A stretch of DNA of 57,620 bases from an uncultured Eubacteriales bacterium (GTDB lineage Bacteria > Bacillota > Clostridia > Oscillospirales > CAG-272), in the NCBI GenBank assembly GCA_949299535.1, contig CASGAQ010000002.1:103790-161409 (forward strand). The letters run 5' to 3'. Position 1 is the stretch's first letter. Every line of letters starts with the position of its first letter. Of this stretch, positions 1 through 8,986 are shown one piece after another. The notes beneath the pieces were generated by a model. The model was not told the origin of the DNA. It did no database searches and saw only the letters and a list, made by a program, of their open reading frames with translations. The position numbers and the translations under genes are program-made.

Positions 1-1
1 G

Positions 2-331
2 CGCCGCGAAAATTTTGAACTTCGAGTTCCGGAATCCGGAACATATGATGAGATATTCACTTCCGACGAGCTGAAATTCGGCGGAAGCGGAGTGAAAAAC
101 GGTAAAACCGCATCTTTTGAAGTATGTAGTGAAACGGGCTTTGAAAAGCTGTCCGAACTATACGATATATCGGAAATGCCGTCCTGCACAAATGAGGCAA
201 AGCAGAAAGAATGCGGACACCATATAAAAATAACTCTTCCGTCATACGGAGCGCTCGTTTTTAAAAAAGTGCCGGAAACAAAGAAGAATAAAACTCTTCC
301 GGCAAAACGGACTACAAAAGACCGCGTATAA
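2..331 (+). CDS. glgB: 1,4-alpha-glucan branching enzyme, C-terminal fragment
   Basis: This is the last 109 codons of a gene that begins before the window. The frame is open from base 2 to a TAA at 329-331. The fragment contains the motif FGGSGVKNG followed by a beta-rich stretch ending ITLPSYGALVFKK, which matches the all-beta C-terminal domain of bacterial GH13 glycogen branching enzymes. In that family this domain follows the catalytic barrel. The enzyme introduces alpha-1,6 branches into glycogen. The gene lies 92 bp upstream of glgC, as expected for a glgB-C-D-A-P cluster. The basic tail of about 20 residues (KNKTLPAKRTTKDRV) is not typical and may be lineage specific. The catalytic part cannot be judged from here. 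Confidence 0.82.
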   Translation, partial: RRENFELRVPESGTYDEIFTSDELKFGGSGVKNGKTASFEVCSETGFEKLSELYDISEMPSCTNEAKQKECGHHIKITLPSYGALVFKKVPETKKNKTLPAKRTTKDRV

Positions 332-423
332 ATATTTAGGACATTATCTCAGCGTTATATATGCCGTAAAATATAAAAACTCAATATAACCATAAAAATA
401 ATAAAAGCGGAGGACAAGAATTT

Positions 424-1611
424 ATGTACAGAAAAAAAGAATGTATAGCGATGCTTTTGGCCGGCGGGCAGGGAAGCCGTCTTTATGTTCTGACGGAAAA
501 AACGGCAAAACCCGCTGTCCCTTTCGGCGGCAAATACAGAATAATAGATTTCCCGATGTCAAACTGTTTGAACTCCGGTATAGATACTGTCGGCGTACTG
601 ACACAGTATCAGCCGCTCGTACTTAACGAATATATAGGAAACGGAGAGCCGTGGGATCTTGACCGTACCAACGGCGGCGTCCATGTGTTGCCTCCGTATC
701 AGGGTAAATCCTCTTCCGCGTGGTATCGCGGAACGGCAAATGCTATTTACCAAAACATAAATTTCATAGAGCGCTATTCCCCTGAATACACCCTCATACT
801 TTCCGGCGACCATATTTACAAAATGGATTACAGCCGTATGCTTCGTGAACACAAGAAAAACGGTGCGGACTGTACCATAGCCGTACTTAAAGTTCCTATG
901 GAGGAGGCTTCCCGCTTCGGTATACTCAACACGGAACCCGACGGCAGGATATACGAATTTGAAGAAAAACCCAAAAATCCCAAGAGCAATAATGCCTCAA
1001 TGGGTATTTATATATTCAATACAAAAACTCTTATAGATTACCTTGTGGCTGACGAGGCTGACAGTACCTCCAGCAACGATTTCGGTAAAAATATAATTCC
1101 CAAAATGCTCGGCGACGGCAAGAAAATGTATTCATATCTTTTCGAAGGATATTGGAAAGACGTCGGCACTATCGAAAGCCTCTGGGAAGCTAATATGGAT
1201 CTTCTCGGCAAAAATCCCGAATTTAACCTTTATGACAAGCGTTGGCGCATTTTCTATCGCCACAACGCAGAGCCGCCGCACAAGATAGGCAACCTCGGCA
1301 AGGTATGCAATTCGATGATAACGGAAGGCTGCGTTATCAATGGCGAAGTAAGAAGCTCGATCGTTTCAAACGGCGTTTTCGTCGAAGAAGGAGCCTTTGT
1401 CAACGACTGCGTCATAATGGGCAATGTTACCGTTAAAAAAGGCGCAAAAGTGGAATATGCCATTATCGACCACGATACGGTGATAGGTGAAAATGTGGTC
1501 ATCGGCGGCAGCCGCGCAGACGGACACAAAATAACCGTTCTCGGAGCGGGCTGCAAAGTTTCGGACGGCACCGTAATCGAAAGCGGTTCAATGCTCGATG
1601 CACAGGATTGA
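424..1611 (+). CDS. glgC: glucose-1-phosphate adenylyltransferase (ADP-glucose pyrophosphorylase), catalytic subunit
   Basis: The 395-residue protein makes ADP-glucose from ATP and glucose-1-phosphate, the committed step of glycogen synthesis. The N-terminal nucleotidyltransferase signature [10 protein letters not shown] is followed by [19 protein letters not shown]. Later come the sugar-phosphate region [10 protein letters not shown] and EEKPKNPKS, and a C-terminal left-handed beta-helix rich in hexapeptide repeats from about residue 290. The intact GGxGxRL loop marks it as the catalytic partner, unlike GlgD next door. The start is supported by GCGGAGGA about 10 nt upstream. It is separated from glgD by 13 bp, so the two are surely co-transcribed. 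Confidence 0.96.
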   Translation: MYRKKECIAMLLAGGQGSRLYVLTEKTAKPAVPFGGKYRIIDFPMSNCLNSGIDTVGVLTQYQPLVLNEYIGNGEPWDLDRTNGGVHVLPPYQGKSSSAWYRGTANAIYQNINFIERYSPEYTLILSGDHIYKMDYSRMLREHKKNGADCTIAVLKVPMEEASRFGILNTEPDGRIYEFEEKPKNPKSNNASMGIYIFNTKTLIDYLVADEADSTSSNDFGKNIIPKMLGDGKKMYSYLFEGYWKDVGTIESLWEANMDLLGKNPEFNLYDKRWRIFYRHNAEPPHKIGNLGKVCNSMITEGCVINGEVRSSIVSNGVFVEEGAFVNDCVIMGNVTVKKGAKVEYAIIDHDTVIGENVVIGGSRADGHKITVLGAGCKVSDGTVIESGSMLDAQD

Positions 1612-1624
1612 GGAGGTTTAGGAT

Positions 1625-2758
1625 ATGTCAGCAGTAGGTATTATTTTTTCAAATATTCACGACAGAAATGTTTCGGAATTGACAAGAGTACGCACAATGG
1701 CTTCCGTGCCGTTTGCATGCAGATACAGACTTATAGATTTTGCTCTTTCCAATATGGTAAATTCAAATATAATCACCATAAATGTTATAACCCACTACAA
1801 TTATCATTCGCTTATGGACCATATCGGAACGGGTAAGGACTGGGATCTGGCTCGACGCTCGGGCGGAATAAAGATATTGCCCCCATATATCTCCGCTTTC
1901 GCAAACAATGAAAATTCTCTTTATACAACGCGTCTTGAGGCTCTTAAAAGCCTGACTCATTTCATAGAGGGTATGACGGAGGATTATGTTGTTATGTCTG
2001 ACTGCAATGTAGTATGCAACATTGATCTCAACGCTATGATAAACGCGCACATTGAAAGCGGCGCAGATATGACCATAGCCGTTCAGAAAAGAACGCTCGA
2101 CTATGAAACGGCAAAGAAAAATGTTCTTATCGAATCTGACGAAAACGGAAGGATCATCGATATAGAGGCGAATCCCAAAAACTTTGAAGGCGAAGCGGAC
2201 ATCAATCTGAATATTACCGTCGTGAGCCGCAGATATCTTCAGGAAATAGTTCTGACTGCCATCGCTCATGATTATAAGAGCCTTACAAAGGATATACTCA
2301 TGAAGACGATAGATAAGCGCGATTACCGCATTTACCGATTCGAAGGATATTCCGCCGCAATATCGTCCATGGTAGATTATTTTGCACACAATATGGAACT
2401 TATCAGCGATGAAAAAAAATATGATTCTCTTTTCAATGTTGCCGACAGACCGATATTCACAAAGGTCCGCAACTCGCCTCCCGCATATTACAGCGATTCG
2501 GCGAATGTTAAAGATTCGCTTATAGCGGACGGATGTATCATCGACGGAACAGTAGAAAATTGTATCCTTTTCCGCGGAGTTCATATAGGCAAGGGCGCTG
2601 TCGTCAAAAACTCGATCCTTTTCCAGGATACGATAATAAGCGACAATGCTTCGCTTAACTGCGTCGTTGCCGATAAAAATGTATTCGTACATGACAGAGT
2701 AACGCTTTCCGGCGCTCCGTCCTTGCCGTTCTATCTCGACAAGGGAAGAAAGATTTGA
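1625..2758 (+). CDS. glgD: glucose-1-phosphate adenylyltransferase regulatory subunit GlgD
   Basis: The 377-residue protein is a paralogue of GlgC that typically forms a hetero-oligomer with it in Bacillota and modulates activity. It keeps the fold (CRYRLIDFALSNMVNSN, DWDLARRSGGIKILPPY, C-terminal hexapeptide repeats). The N-terminal catalytic loop GGxGxRL is replaced by AVGIIFSNIHDRNVSEL, which is the usual GlgD difference. It starts 13 bp after glgC with a GAGGAGG site, and glgA follows after 26 bp. The call rests on similarity plus context. The lost loop supports a regulatory rather than catalytic role. Confidence 0.93.
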   Translation: MSAVGIIFSNIHDRNVSELTRVRTMASVPFACRYRLIDFALSNMVNSNIITINVITHYNYHSLMDHIGTGKDWDLARRSGGIKILPPYISAFANNENSLYTTRLEALKSLTHFIEGMTEDYVVMSDCNVVCNIDLNAMINAHIESGADMTIAVQKRTLDYETAKKNVLIESDENGRIIDIEANPKNFEGEADINLNITVVSRRYLQEIVLTAIAHDYKSLTKDILMKTIDKRDYRIYRFEGYSAAISSMVDYFAHNMELISDEKKYDSLFNVADRPIFTKVRNSPPAYYSDSANVKDSLIADGCIIDGTVENCILFRGVHIGKGAVVKNSILFQDTIISDNASLNCVVADKNVFVHDRVTLSGAPSLPFYLDKGRKI

Positions 2759-2784
2759 TTTTGATTTCATGAGGTGAACCAATA

Positions 2785-4221
2785 ATGAAAAAAATACTTT
2801 TTGCCAGTTCCGAAGCTATGCCGTTTGCGGCGACCGGAGGTTTGGGCGACGTTTTGGGCGCTCTTCCATCTTCTCTTGCTTCGGTTCATCCGGATTGGGA
2901 CATAAGAGTTGTCATTCCGCTTTACGGGCAGGTGGGAGCTGAATGGCGCGAAAAGATGACGTTTGAAAAAAGCGTAATGGTAACCCTTGCTTGGCGCGAG
3001 CAGTACTGCGGAATCTTTTCTCTTGAGCATAACGGCGTTAAATATTATTTTCTTGACAACGAATACTATTTCAAACGTCCTTCGCTTTACGGATCTTTTG
3101 ACGATCCGGAACGTTTCGCTTTCTTCTCTCGAGCGGTGCTCGACCTGATGGAAGCGGTAGACTTCTTTCCTGATATACTGCACGCCAACGACTGGCAGAC
3201 GGCTCTTTCTGTTATCGCACTCAAACAGGAGCGCGGACTTATGCCCGGTTATAAGGATGTTAAGGCCGTGTACACTATCCACAATATAGATTATCAGGGC
3301 GTATACGGCATGGGCATCATAGGCGACGTTTTCGGTCTTAAAAACGATCAGGCGTCAATCGTCGACTACAACGGCGATATCAACCTTACAAAAGGCGCTA
3401 TCGTATGTGCTGATTTTGTCACCACGGTGAGTCCCAGATATGCGGAAGAGATCAAGACGGAATATTATTCCCACGGTCTGCATTATATCATCAATCAGTA
3501 CGGATATAAGATAGGCGGTATAATAAACGGCATAGATGAATCCGTTTATGATCCTGAACATGATCACGATATTCCTTATACATACTCGGTATGCGACATT
3601 GAAGGAAAGAATAAAAACAAGGAAGAACTCCAAAAAGAGTTCGGACTTGAAGTCAATCCGAACGTGCCGGTAGTGGCAATGGTTTCCCGTCTTGCTGAGC
3701 ATAAAGGATTTGACCTTGTCTGCTGTATTGCGGACGAACTTATGAAAGATAATGTTCAGTTCGTTCTTTTGGGGACGGGCGACTCGAAATTCGAAAGATT
3801 TTTCAGCGCTTTTGCTGAACGTCATCCCGGACAGGCAGGCGTTCGTCTTGCATACAACAGAAAACTTTCCAAACTTATATATGCCGGAGCCGATATGTTC
3901 CTTATGCCTTCTAAATCGGAGGCCTGCGGACTTGCTCAGATGATAGCTTCACGATACGGTACGGTGCCGATAGTGCGCGAAACAGGCGGTCTTTACGATA
4001 CCATAAAACCGTACTCTTGGGACAGAAGCGGTAACGGTTTTACTTTCTCTGCATATAATGCTTATGACATGCTCTATGTTATAAGAGAAGCGGAAGGCGT
4101 ATACGCAGATAAGGAAAATTGGAATGATCTCGTTAAAAAAATAATGACAATAGACTTTTCGTGGAAAACTTCCGCAAGAAGATATGCGGAACTTTACGAA
4201 AGTGTTTCATCAGTAAAGTAA
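2785..4221 (+). CDS. glgA: glycogen synthase (ADP-glucose type, GT5)
   Basis: The 478-residue cytoplasmic enzyme transfers glucose from ADP-glucose to the non-reducing end of glycogen. Visible family features are the N-terminal ATGGLGDVLGALP glycine loop, the HANDWQTAL motif, the KGAIVCADFVTTVSPRYAEE block, INGID, and the C-terminal acceptor/nucleotide region SKSEACGLAQM with RETGGL. The usual KxGGL lysine near residue 16 is alanine here. The length is normal for the family. AGGTGAA lies upstream of the ATG. It sits in the glgC-D-A-P string and glgP follows 18 bp later. Confidence 0.95.
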   Translation: MKKILFASSEAMPFAATGGLGDVLGALPSSLASVHPDWDIRVVIPLYGQVGAEWREKMTFEKSVMVTLAWREQYCGIFSLEHNGVKYYFLDNEYYFKRPSLYGSFDDPERFAFFSRAVLDLMEAVDFFPDILHANDWQTALSVIALKQERGLMPGYKDVKAVYTIHNIDYQGVYGMGIIGDVFGLKNDQASIVDYNGDINLTKGAIVCADFVTTVSPRYAEEIKTEYYSHGLHYIINQYGYKIGGIINGIDESVYDPEHDHDIPYTYSVCDIEGKNKNKEELQKEFGLEVNPNVPVVAMVSRLAEHKGFDLVCCIADELMKDNVQFVLLGTGDSKFERFFSAFAERHPGQAGVRLAYNRKLSKLIYAGADMFLMPSKSEACGLAQMIASRYGTVPIVRETGGLYDTIKPYSWDRSGNGFTFSAYNAYDMLYVIREAEGVYADKENWNDLVKKIMTIDFSWKTSARRYAELYESVSSVK

Positions 4222-4239
4222 TAAATTTCGGAGGAAAAA

Positions 4240-6666
4240 ATGGCAGATTCTATCAAACAGCAAAAAATCAAGGAAGCGCTTGAAAGCAAGCTCTCACGTT
4301 ATTTCGGCGTTGCTGCCGACGATGCTTCCAAGGAGCAGGTCTACAAAGCAGTTATTCTCACTGTAAAGGATATGCTTACAAGCGAAAGATCGACTTTCCG
4401 CAAATCGGTAAAGAACAAAAAGGCAAAGCGCGTATATTATCTTAGCATGGAGTTCCTTATAGGTCGTTCTCTTCGCAACAACCTTCGCAATCTCGGCGTA
4501 GTTGACGAGTATACGGTGGTTTTAAAGAATATGGGTTACAATATCGACGACATTTATGAGATGGAACGCGATCCCGGACTCGGAAACGGAGGTCTGGGCA
4601 GACTTGCGGCGTGCTTTATGGACTCGCTCACAACGCTTGATTATCCTGCAACCGGATTTTCGCTCTGCTATGAATACGGTCTTTTCAAACAGAAGATAAT
4701 TGAAGGAGATCAAGTGGAGCTTCCCGACGTATGGATGCCTTCCGGCGAAGATTGGCTCGTTCCCAGAACAGATAAAACTTTTTCCGTACGTTTTGGCGGA
4801 AAAGTCTCAGAGAAATGGGAAGACGACCACCTCAATGTCATTCATACGGATTACGATGAAGTTCAGGCTGTGCCTTATGACATGATGATATCCGGTTATG
4901 ATAGTTTCGCCGTAAACAATCTGCGTCTGTGGCGCGCTCATGACGCTACGAATTTCAATATGAAGCTGTTTACGCAGGGACAGTATATGCAGGCTGTAAA
5001 ACAGAACACAGAAGCTGAAACGATAACGAAAGTTCTCTATCCTTCCGATGATCATACAGAAGGAAAAATACTCAGACTTAATCAGCAGTATTTCCTTGTT
5101 TCCGCATCACTTCAAAATATTATTGCAGACCATCTTTCTCTGTACGGTACGCTCTCCAATTTTGCGGAAAAGAATGCTATCCATATAAACGATACTCACC
5201 CCGCGCTCTGTATCCCTGAGCTTATGAGGATCTTTATGGATACTTATGCATTCTCTTGGGAATCCGCATGGGATATCGTGACCAGAACGGTTTCTTACAC
5301 AAATCACACAGTCCTTCCCGAAGCGCTTGAATGCTGGAACGAGGATCTATTCCGTCTTCGTCTGCCCAGAATACACCAGATCGTTTGTGAGATAAACCGC
5401 AGATTCTGCGCTAATCTTTGGAATGCTTATCCCGGTGATTGGGACAGAATCTCCCGCATGGCGATCATAGGTAACGGGCAGGTAAGAATGGCCAATCTTT
5501 CCGTTGTCGGTTCTCATACGACAAACGGCGTTTCCGCTCTGCACAGTAAAATACTCAAGAAAACAGTGTTCCATGATTTCTATAAGAATACTCCGGAAAA
5601 GTTTACGAATGTTACAAACGGCATTGCTCACCGCCGTTGGCTCTGCTTTTCCAATCCGGAACTTGCGAACCTTCTCGACAGCACTATCGGCACAGGATAC
5701 CGCAAAAATCCACAGACTCTCTCCTCGTTTGCTAAATATGTAAACGACGCTTCCGTTATAGAAACTCTTCGCGCTATCAAACACCACAACAAGGAAAGAT
5801 TCGCGGATAAGTACAACTCAATTACAGGCAACGCGATAGATACGCACTCTGTTTTTGACGTACAGGTAAAACGTATGCACGAATACAAGCGTCAGCTTCT
5901 CAATGTGCTTAAAATAGTTTCTCTCTATGATGAACTTTTGGCTAACCCTGATCTCGACATAAAGCCGCAGACGTTTATTTTCGGCGGTAAAGCTGCTCCC
6001 GGATACTACTTCGCTAAGAAAGTTATCAAACTCATCTGGGCGCTCGGTCAGGAAATAGATAAAAATCCGAAGATACGCGAGAAGCTCCGTGTTATTTATC
6101 TTGAAGATTATAACGTAAGCACGGCTGAGATACTTATGCCTGCTACGGATATCTCCGAACAAATCTCTCTTGCAGGCAAAGAGGCTTCCGGTACCGGCTG
6201 TATGAAGTTTATGATAAACGGTGCTCTCACTCTCGGTACGCTCGACGGCGCAAATGTCGAAATGGCTGAGGCTGTCGGCAAAAACAATATCTATATCTTC
6301 GGACTTACCGCAGAAGAAGTTGATGAACTTTGGAGACGCGGATACAATTCAATGCTTTACTATAAAACGAACAGCAGACTCAAATCTACTGTGGACCGTA
6401 TCGCACGCGGCTTCAACGGACAGGACTTTGCAGATATTATCAATTACTTCCTTGCAGGAGGCAAGATTGCCGATCCTTATATGTGCTTTGCCGATTTTGA
6501 ATCCTATGTGAAGATGGCACAGAACATTATAGACGACTATTCAGACAGAGATACATGGACAAAACGTTCGCTTCTCAACATCGCGGCTGCCGGAAGATTC
6601 GCTTCCGACAGAAGCATTTCCGAATATGCAAATAATATTTGGAATATTAAATCTGTAAAGGAATAA
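4240..6666 (+). CDS. glgP: glycogen/maltodextrin phosphorylase (GT35)
   Basis: The 808-residue PLP enzyme releases glucose-1-phosphate from alpha-1,4-glucans. Family signatures are YLSMEFLIGRSLRNNL near residue 67, NGGLGRLAACFMDSL, and the pyridoxal-phosphate site EASGTGCMKFMINGA, where K656 is the expected Schiff-base lysine. The length is close to the 750-840 residues usual for the family. The site GGAGG 7 nt before the ATG sets the start. It is the degradative partner of the synthesis genes upstream and is probably transcribed with them. The next gene begins only 6 bp later. Confidence 0.96.
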   Translation: MADSIKQQKIKEALESKLSRYFGVAADDASKEQVYKAVILTVKDMLTSERSTFRKSVKNKKAKRVYYLSMEFLIGRSLRNNLRNLGVVDEYTVVLKNMGYNIDDIYEMERDPGLGNGGLGRLAACFMDSLTTLDYPATGFSLCYEYGLFKQKIIEGDQVELPDVWMPSGEDWLVPRTDKTFSVRFGGKVSEKWEDDHLNVIHTDYDEVQAVPYDMMISGYDSFAVNNLRLWRAHDATNFNMKLFTQGQYMQAVKQNTEAETITKVLYPSDDHTEGKILRLNQQYFLVSASLQNIIADHLSLYGTLSNFAEKNAIHINDTHPALCIPELMRIFMDTYAFSWESAWDIVTRTVSYTNHTVLPEALECWNEDLFRLRLPRIHQIVCEINRRFCANLWNAYPGDWDRISRMAIIGNGQVRMANLSVVGSHTTNGVSALHSKILKKTVFHDFYKNTPEKFTNVTNGIAHRRWLCFSNPELANLLDSTIGTGYRKNPQTLSSFAKYVNDASVIETLRAIKHHNKERFADKYNSITGNAIDTHSVFDVQVKRMHEYKRQLLNVLKIVSLYDELLANPDLDIKPQTFIFGGKAAPGYYFAKKVIKLIWALGQEIDKNPKIREKLRVIYLEDYNVSTAEILMPATDISEQISLAGKEASGTGCMKFMINGALTLGTLDGANVEMAEAVGKNNIYIFGLTAEEVDELWRRGYNSMLYYKTNSRLKSTVDRIARGFNGQDFADIINYFLAGGKIADPYMCFADFESYVKMAQNIIDDYSDRDTWTKRSLLNIAAAGRFASDRSISEYANNIWNIKSVKE

Positions 6667-6672
6667 ATTTTT

Positions 6673-8643
6673 ATGGCAAGTTTTATAAAAGGAACTAAAA
6701 TTTGGAACAGGATTGAGAAAAAGATTATTATCTCCGACGGGACGGAAACAGAGGCAGGTCTCTGCGGCGCTTTTACTCTTGACAGTGTTGTACGCTTTGT
6801 CCTTGACATGAAAATTTTTGCTTCAAGTGCAAAATTGATATTTATCTCCGATGAAAGCGGCGAAAGAAAAGAATTTGAGATGAGCTCAAACTGTGACGGA
6901 AGCTTTTTTGCTCAGATCCCCATGAGGGATATATCGCGGGAAAGCGGTCTGTTCTTTTATGAATACTTGCTTAAAAACGCGCACGGCAATTTTTTCGTCG
7001 TGCGCGACAATTCTGATTTTTCGGAGAAGATCGTCGGTGAAGAACCTCATGGAGATTCATGTTTTCAGCTTCTCATTTATGAGAAGCGCGAAAAATACCC
7101 GGAATTTTTCCGAGGCGGCATAGCTTATCAGATATTTGTCGACAGATTCTTTCGCGGCGGAAATGAGGAAGTCAAGCCCGATGCGAAAATAAACCCCGAT
7201 TGGTACAACGGCATCCCCGCATATTACAGACCCGGCGATAAGGATTTTAAAAACAACGTCTTTTTTGGCGGAGATCTGCCGGGGGTTGAAAAGAAACTTT
7301 CTTATTTGGCGTCTTTGAGGGTTACTACCATATATCTTAATCCAATATTTTCATCCTCTTCAAATCATAAATATGATACGGCGGACTATATGGAGATAGA
7401 TTCCATGTTCGGCGGATACGAAGCGTTCCTCTCTCTCATGAAAGCGGCTAAAAAGCGCAATATTACCGTTATTCTTGACGGAGTTTTCAATCATACAGGC
7501 GCCGACAGTATCTATTTCAACAAATACGGAAAGTACAACAGCGTAGGCGCGTATCAGTCCAAAAAATCTCCGTATTATGAATGGTATAATTTTATTGAAT
7601 TTCCAGATAAATACGAATCTTGGTGGGGATTTGAAAATCTTCCCAGAGTGATGAGCGACACTCCTTCATATAAAAAATTTCTTTTCAGCGAAAACGGCGT
7701 TATTCGCAAATATATCCGCGACGGCGCTTGCGGCTGGCGTATAGATGTAGCCGACGAACTTTCCGATGAATTTTTGGAGGAACTTTCGGCGGCGGCGCAA
7801 AAGGAAAAGAAGGACGCCATAATTATCGGAGAGGTTTGGGAAGACGCATCTAATAAAATTTCCTATGGAAAGCGTCGCTCCTATTTTTCCGGAAAAGAAC
7901 TTGACTCGGTTATGAATTATCCCATGCGCGAGGCGATAATCGCTTATGTGCGCCATGGCGATATGTGGAAATTCATGCGTACGGCAAACTCTCTTTACTG
8001 CAACTATCCGAGGGAAGTGACGCATCAGCTTCTCAATATTCTCGGTTCGCACGATACGGTAAGAGCGATAACCATGCTTGCCGGTTCGAACAGCGAAGGA
8101 CTTTCATCGGATATGTTAGCTCACAAGAAAATGACGGCAAATGAATATAAGCTCGGAGTAAAACGACTTAAACTCGCATATTTCATACTTGCGACGATCC
8201 CCGGAGTTCCTTGCATTTATTACGGAGATGAAATAGGCATGGAAGGCGAGAAAGATCCTTTCAACAGAAGAACTTATCCGTGGGGCAAGGAAAATAAGGA
8301 ACTTTTATGTTATTTCCGCAAGGTCGGAAGAATGAGAAGGGCAGAACGTGCTTTTGCGGATGCCGATTTTGAGATAATGTATATCGACCGTTCCATTCTG
8401 GTCTTTGAACGCAGAAGCGGCTCAGATACCTTGGTTATCGTCGTAAATCGTTCCAAGGCGACTTATATTTTTAATTCCGATATTGAGGCTACAGAGCTTT
8501 TTTCTCGCCGCACGGAAAGTAAGTTTGAGGTGAAAAGCATGGGGGCTGCTTGCTTTAAGCTGCCGAGCGATGTAAAATACGGTATCACTCCAAAACTTAA
8601 AAGCGCGCACATATCGAAAAGATGGCGGCGTTCGGAAGGTTGA
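6673..8643 (+). CDS. GH13 alpha-glycosidase (neopullulanase/amylopullulanase-like)
   Basis: The 656-residue protein has an N-terminal beta domain (about residues 1-150), a GH13 barrel, and a short C-terminal beta domain. The four conserved regions are visible: DGVFNHTG, GWRIDVADEL with probable nucleophile D358, IIGEVWED with acid/base E387, and LGSHDTVR with D461. It should hydrolyse alpha-1,4 (perhaps also alpha-1,6) linkages in glycogen, pullulan or maltodextrin. No signal peptide is seen, so it probably acts in the cytoplasm. It starts 6 bp after glgP, using AAGGA in the glgP 3' end as ribosome site. The exact subfamily and specificity are not decided. Confidence 0.88.
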   Translation: MASFIKGTKIWNRIEKKIIISDGTETEAGLCGAFTLDSVVRFVLDMKIFASSAKLIFISDESGERKEFEMSSNCDGSFFAQIPMRDISRESGLFFYEYLLKNAHGNFFVVRDNSDFSEKIVGEEPHGDSCFQLLIYEKREKYPEFFRGGIAYQIFVDRFFRGGNEEVKPDAKINPDWYNGIPAYYRPGDKDFKNNVFFGGDLPGVEKKLSYLASLRVTTIYLNPIFSSSSNHKYDTADYMEIDSMFGGYEAFLSLMKAAKKRNITVILDGVFNHTGADSIYFNKYGKYNSVGAYQSKKSPYYEWYNFIEFPDKYESWWGFENLPRVMSDTPSYKKFLFSENGVIRKYIRDGACGWRIDVADELSDEFLEELSAAAQKEKKDAIIIGEVWEDASNKISYGKRRSYFSGKELDSVMNYPMREAIIAYVRHGDMWKFMRTANSLYCNYPREVTHQLLNILGSHDTVRAITMLAGSNSEGLSSDMLAHKKMTANEYKLGVKRLKLAYFILATIPGVPCIYYGDEIGMEGEKDPFNRRTYPWGKENKELLCYFRKVGRMRRAERAFADADFEIMYIDRSILVFERRSGSDTLVIVVNRSKATYIFNSDIEATELFSRRTESKFEVKSMGAACFKLPSDVKYGITPKLKSAHISKRWRRSEG

Positions 8644-8651
8644 TTAAAGCA

Positions 8652-8975
8652 ATGATGAAAAAAATACTTGCTTTTTCGGCTGTTATATGTATAATTGTTT
8701 CTATCTGCACAGTGTTTTCCTCATGCGAAGAAGCTGACATTATAGTTTCTCAAGTCGGGCATGAGAGTTATGAAAATACTGCCGCCGGTTTGAGCGGAGA
8801 AATAACTATTACGGTAAATATTTCATCGGGAACTTTCCATCTCGATGAAAATTGCAGATATGCCGCAAAAATCAATGAAAAAAACAAAAAGACTCTTATT
8901 TATTCCGATGCACGCACGGCTTTGGAAGACGGATATATTCCGTGTTCCTTGTGCGCCGGGGAATATAAAGATTAA
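8652..8975 (+). CDS. small lipoprotein with Ada-like Cys motif
   Basis: I chose the ATG at 8652 because GGAAGG lies 12 nt upstream and a classic signal follows: MMKKILAFSAVICIIVS, then a lipobox ending FSSC at about residue 25. An ATG at 8622 in the same frame overlaps the previous gene and would put 10 residues before the signal. The mature part of about 82 residues ends in a compact motif FHLDENCRYA ... DGYIPCSLC. This resembles the small Cys-containing Ada/nuclease-tail module (histidine, Cys, then GYxPCxxC). It may bind metal or a partner at the outer membrane face. It sits between two glycosidase genes in the same orientation. The function is unknown. Confidence 0.75.
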   Translation: MMKKILAFSAVICIIVSICTVFSSCEEADIIVSQVGHESYENTAAGLSGEITITVNISSGTFHLDENCRYAAKINEKNKKTLIYSDARTALEDGYIPCSLCAGEYKD

Positions 8976-8986
8976 ACGGAGGAAAA

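Noticed and set aside
1763..2782. 339-codon open frame on the - strand opposite glgD
   Set aside because: It is a shadow of glgD with a Tyr/Arg/Ile-rich translation and no ribosome site.
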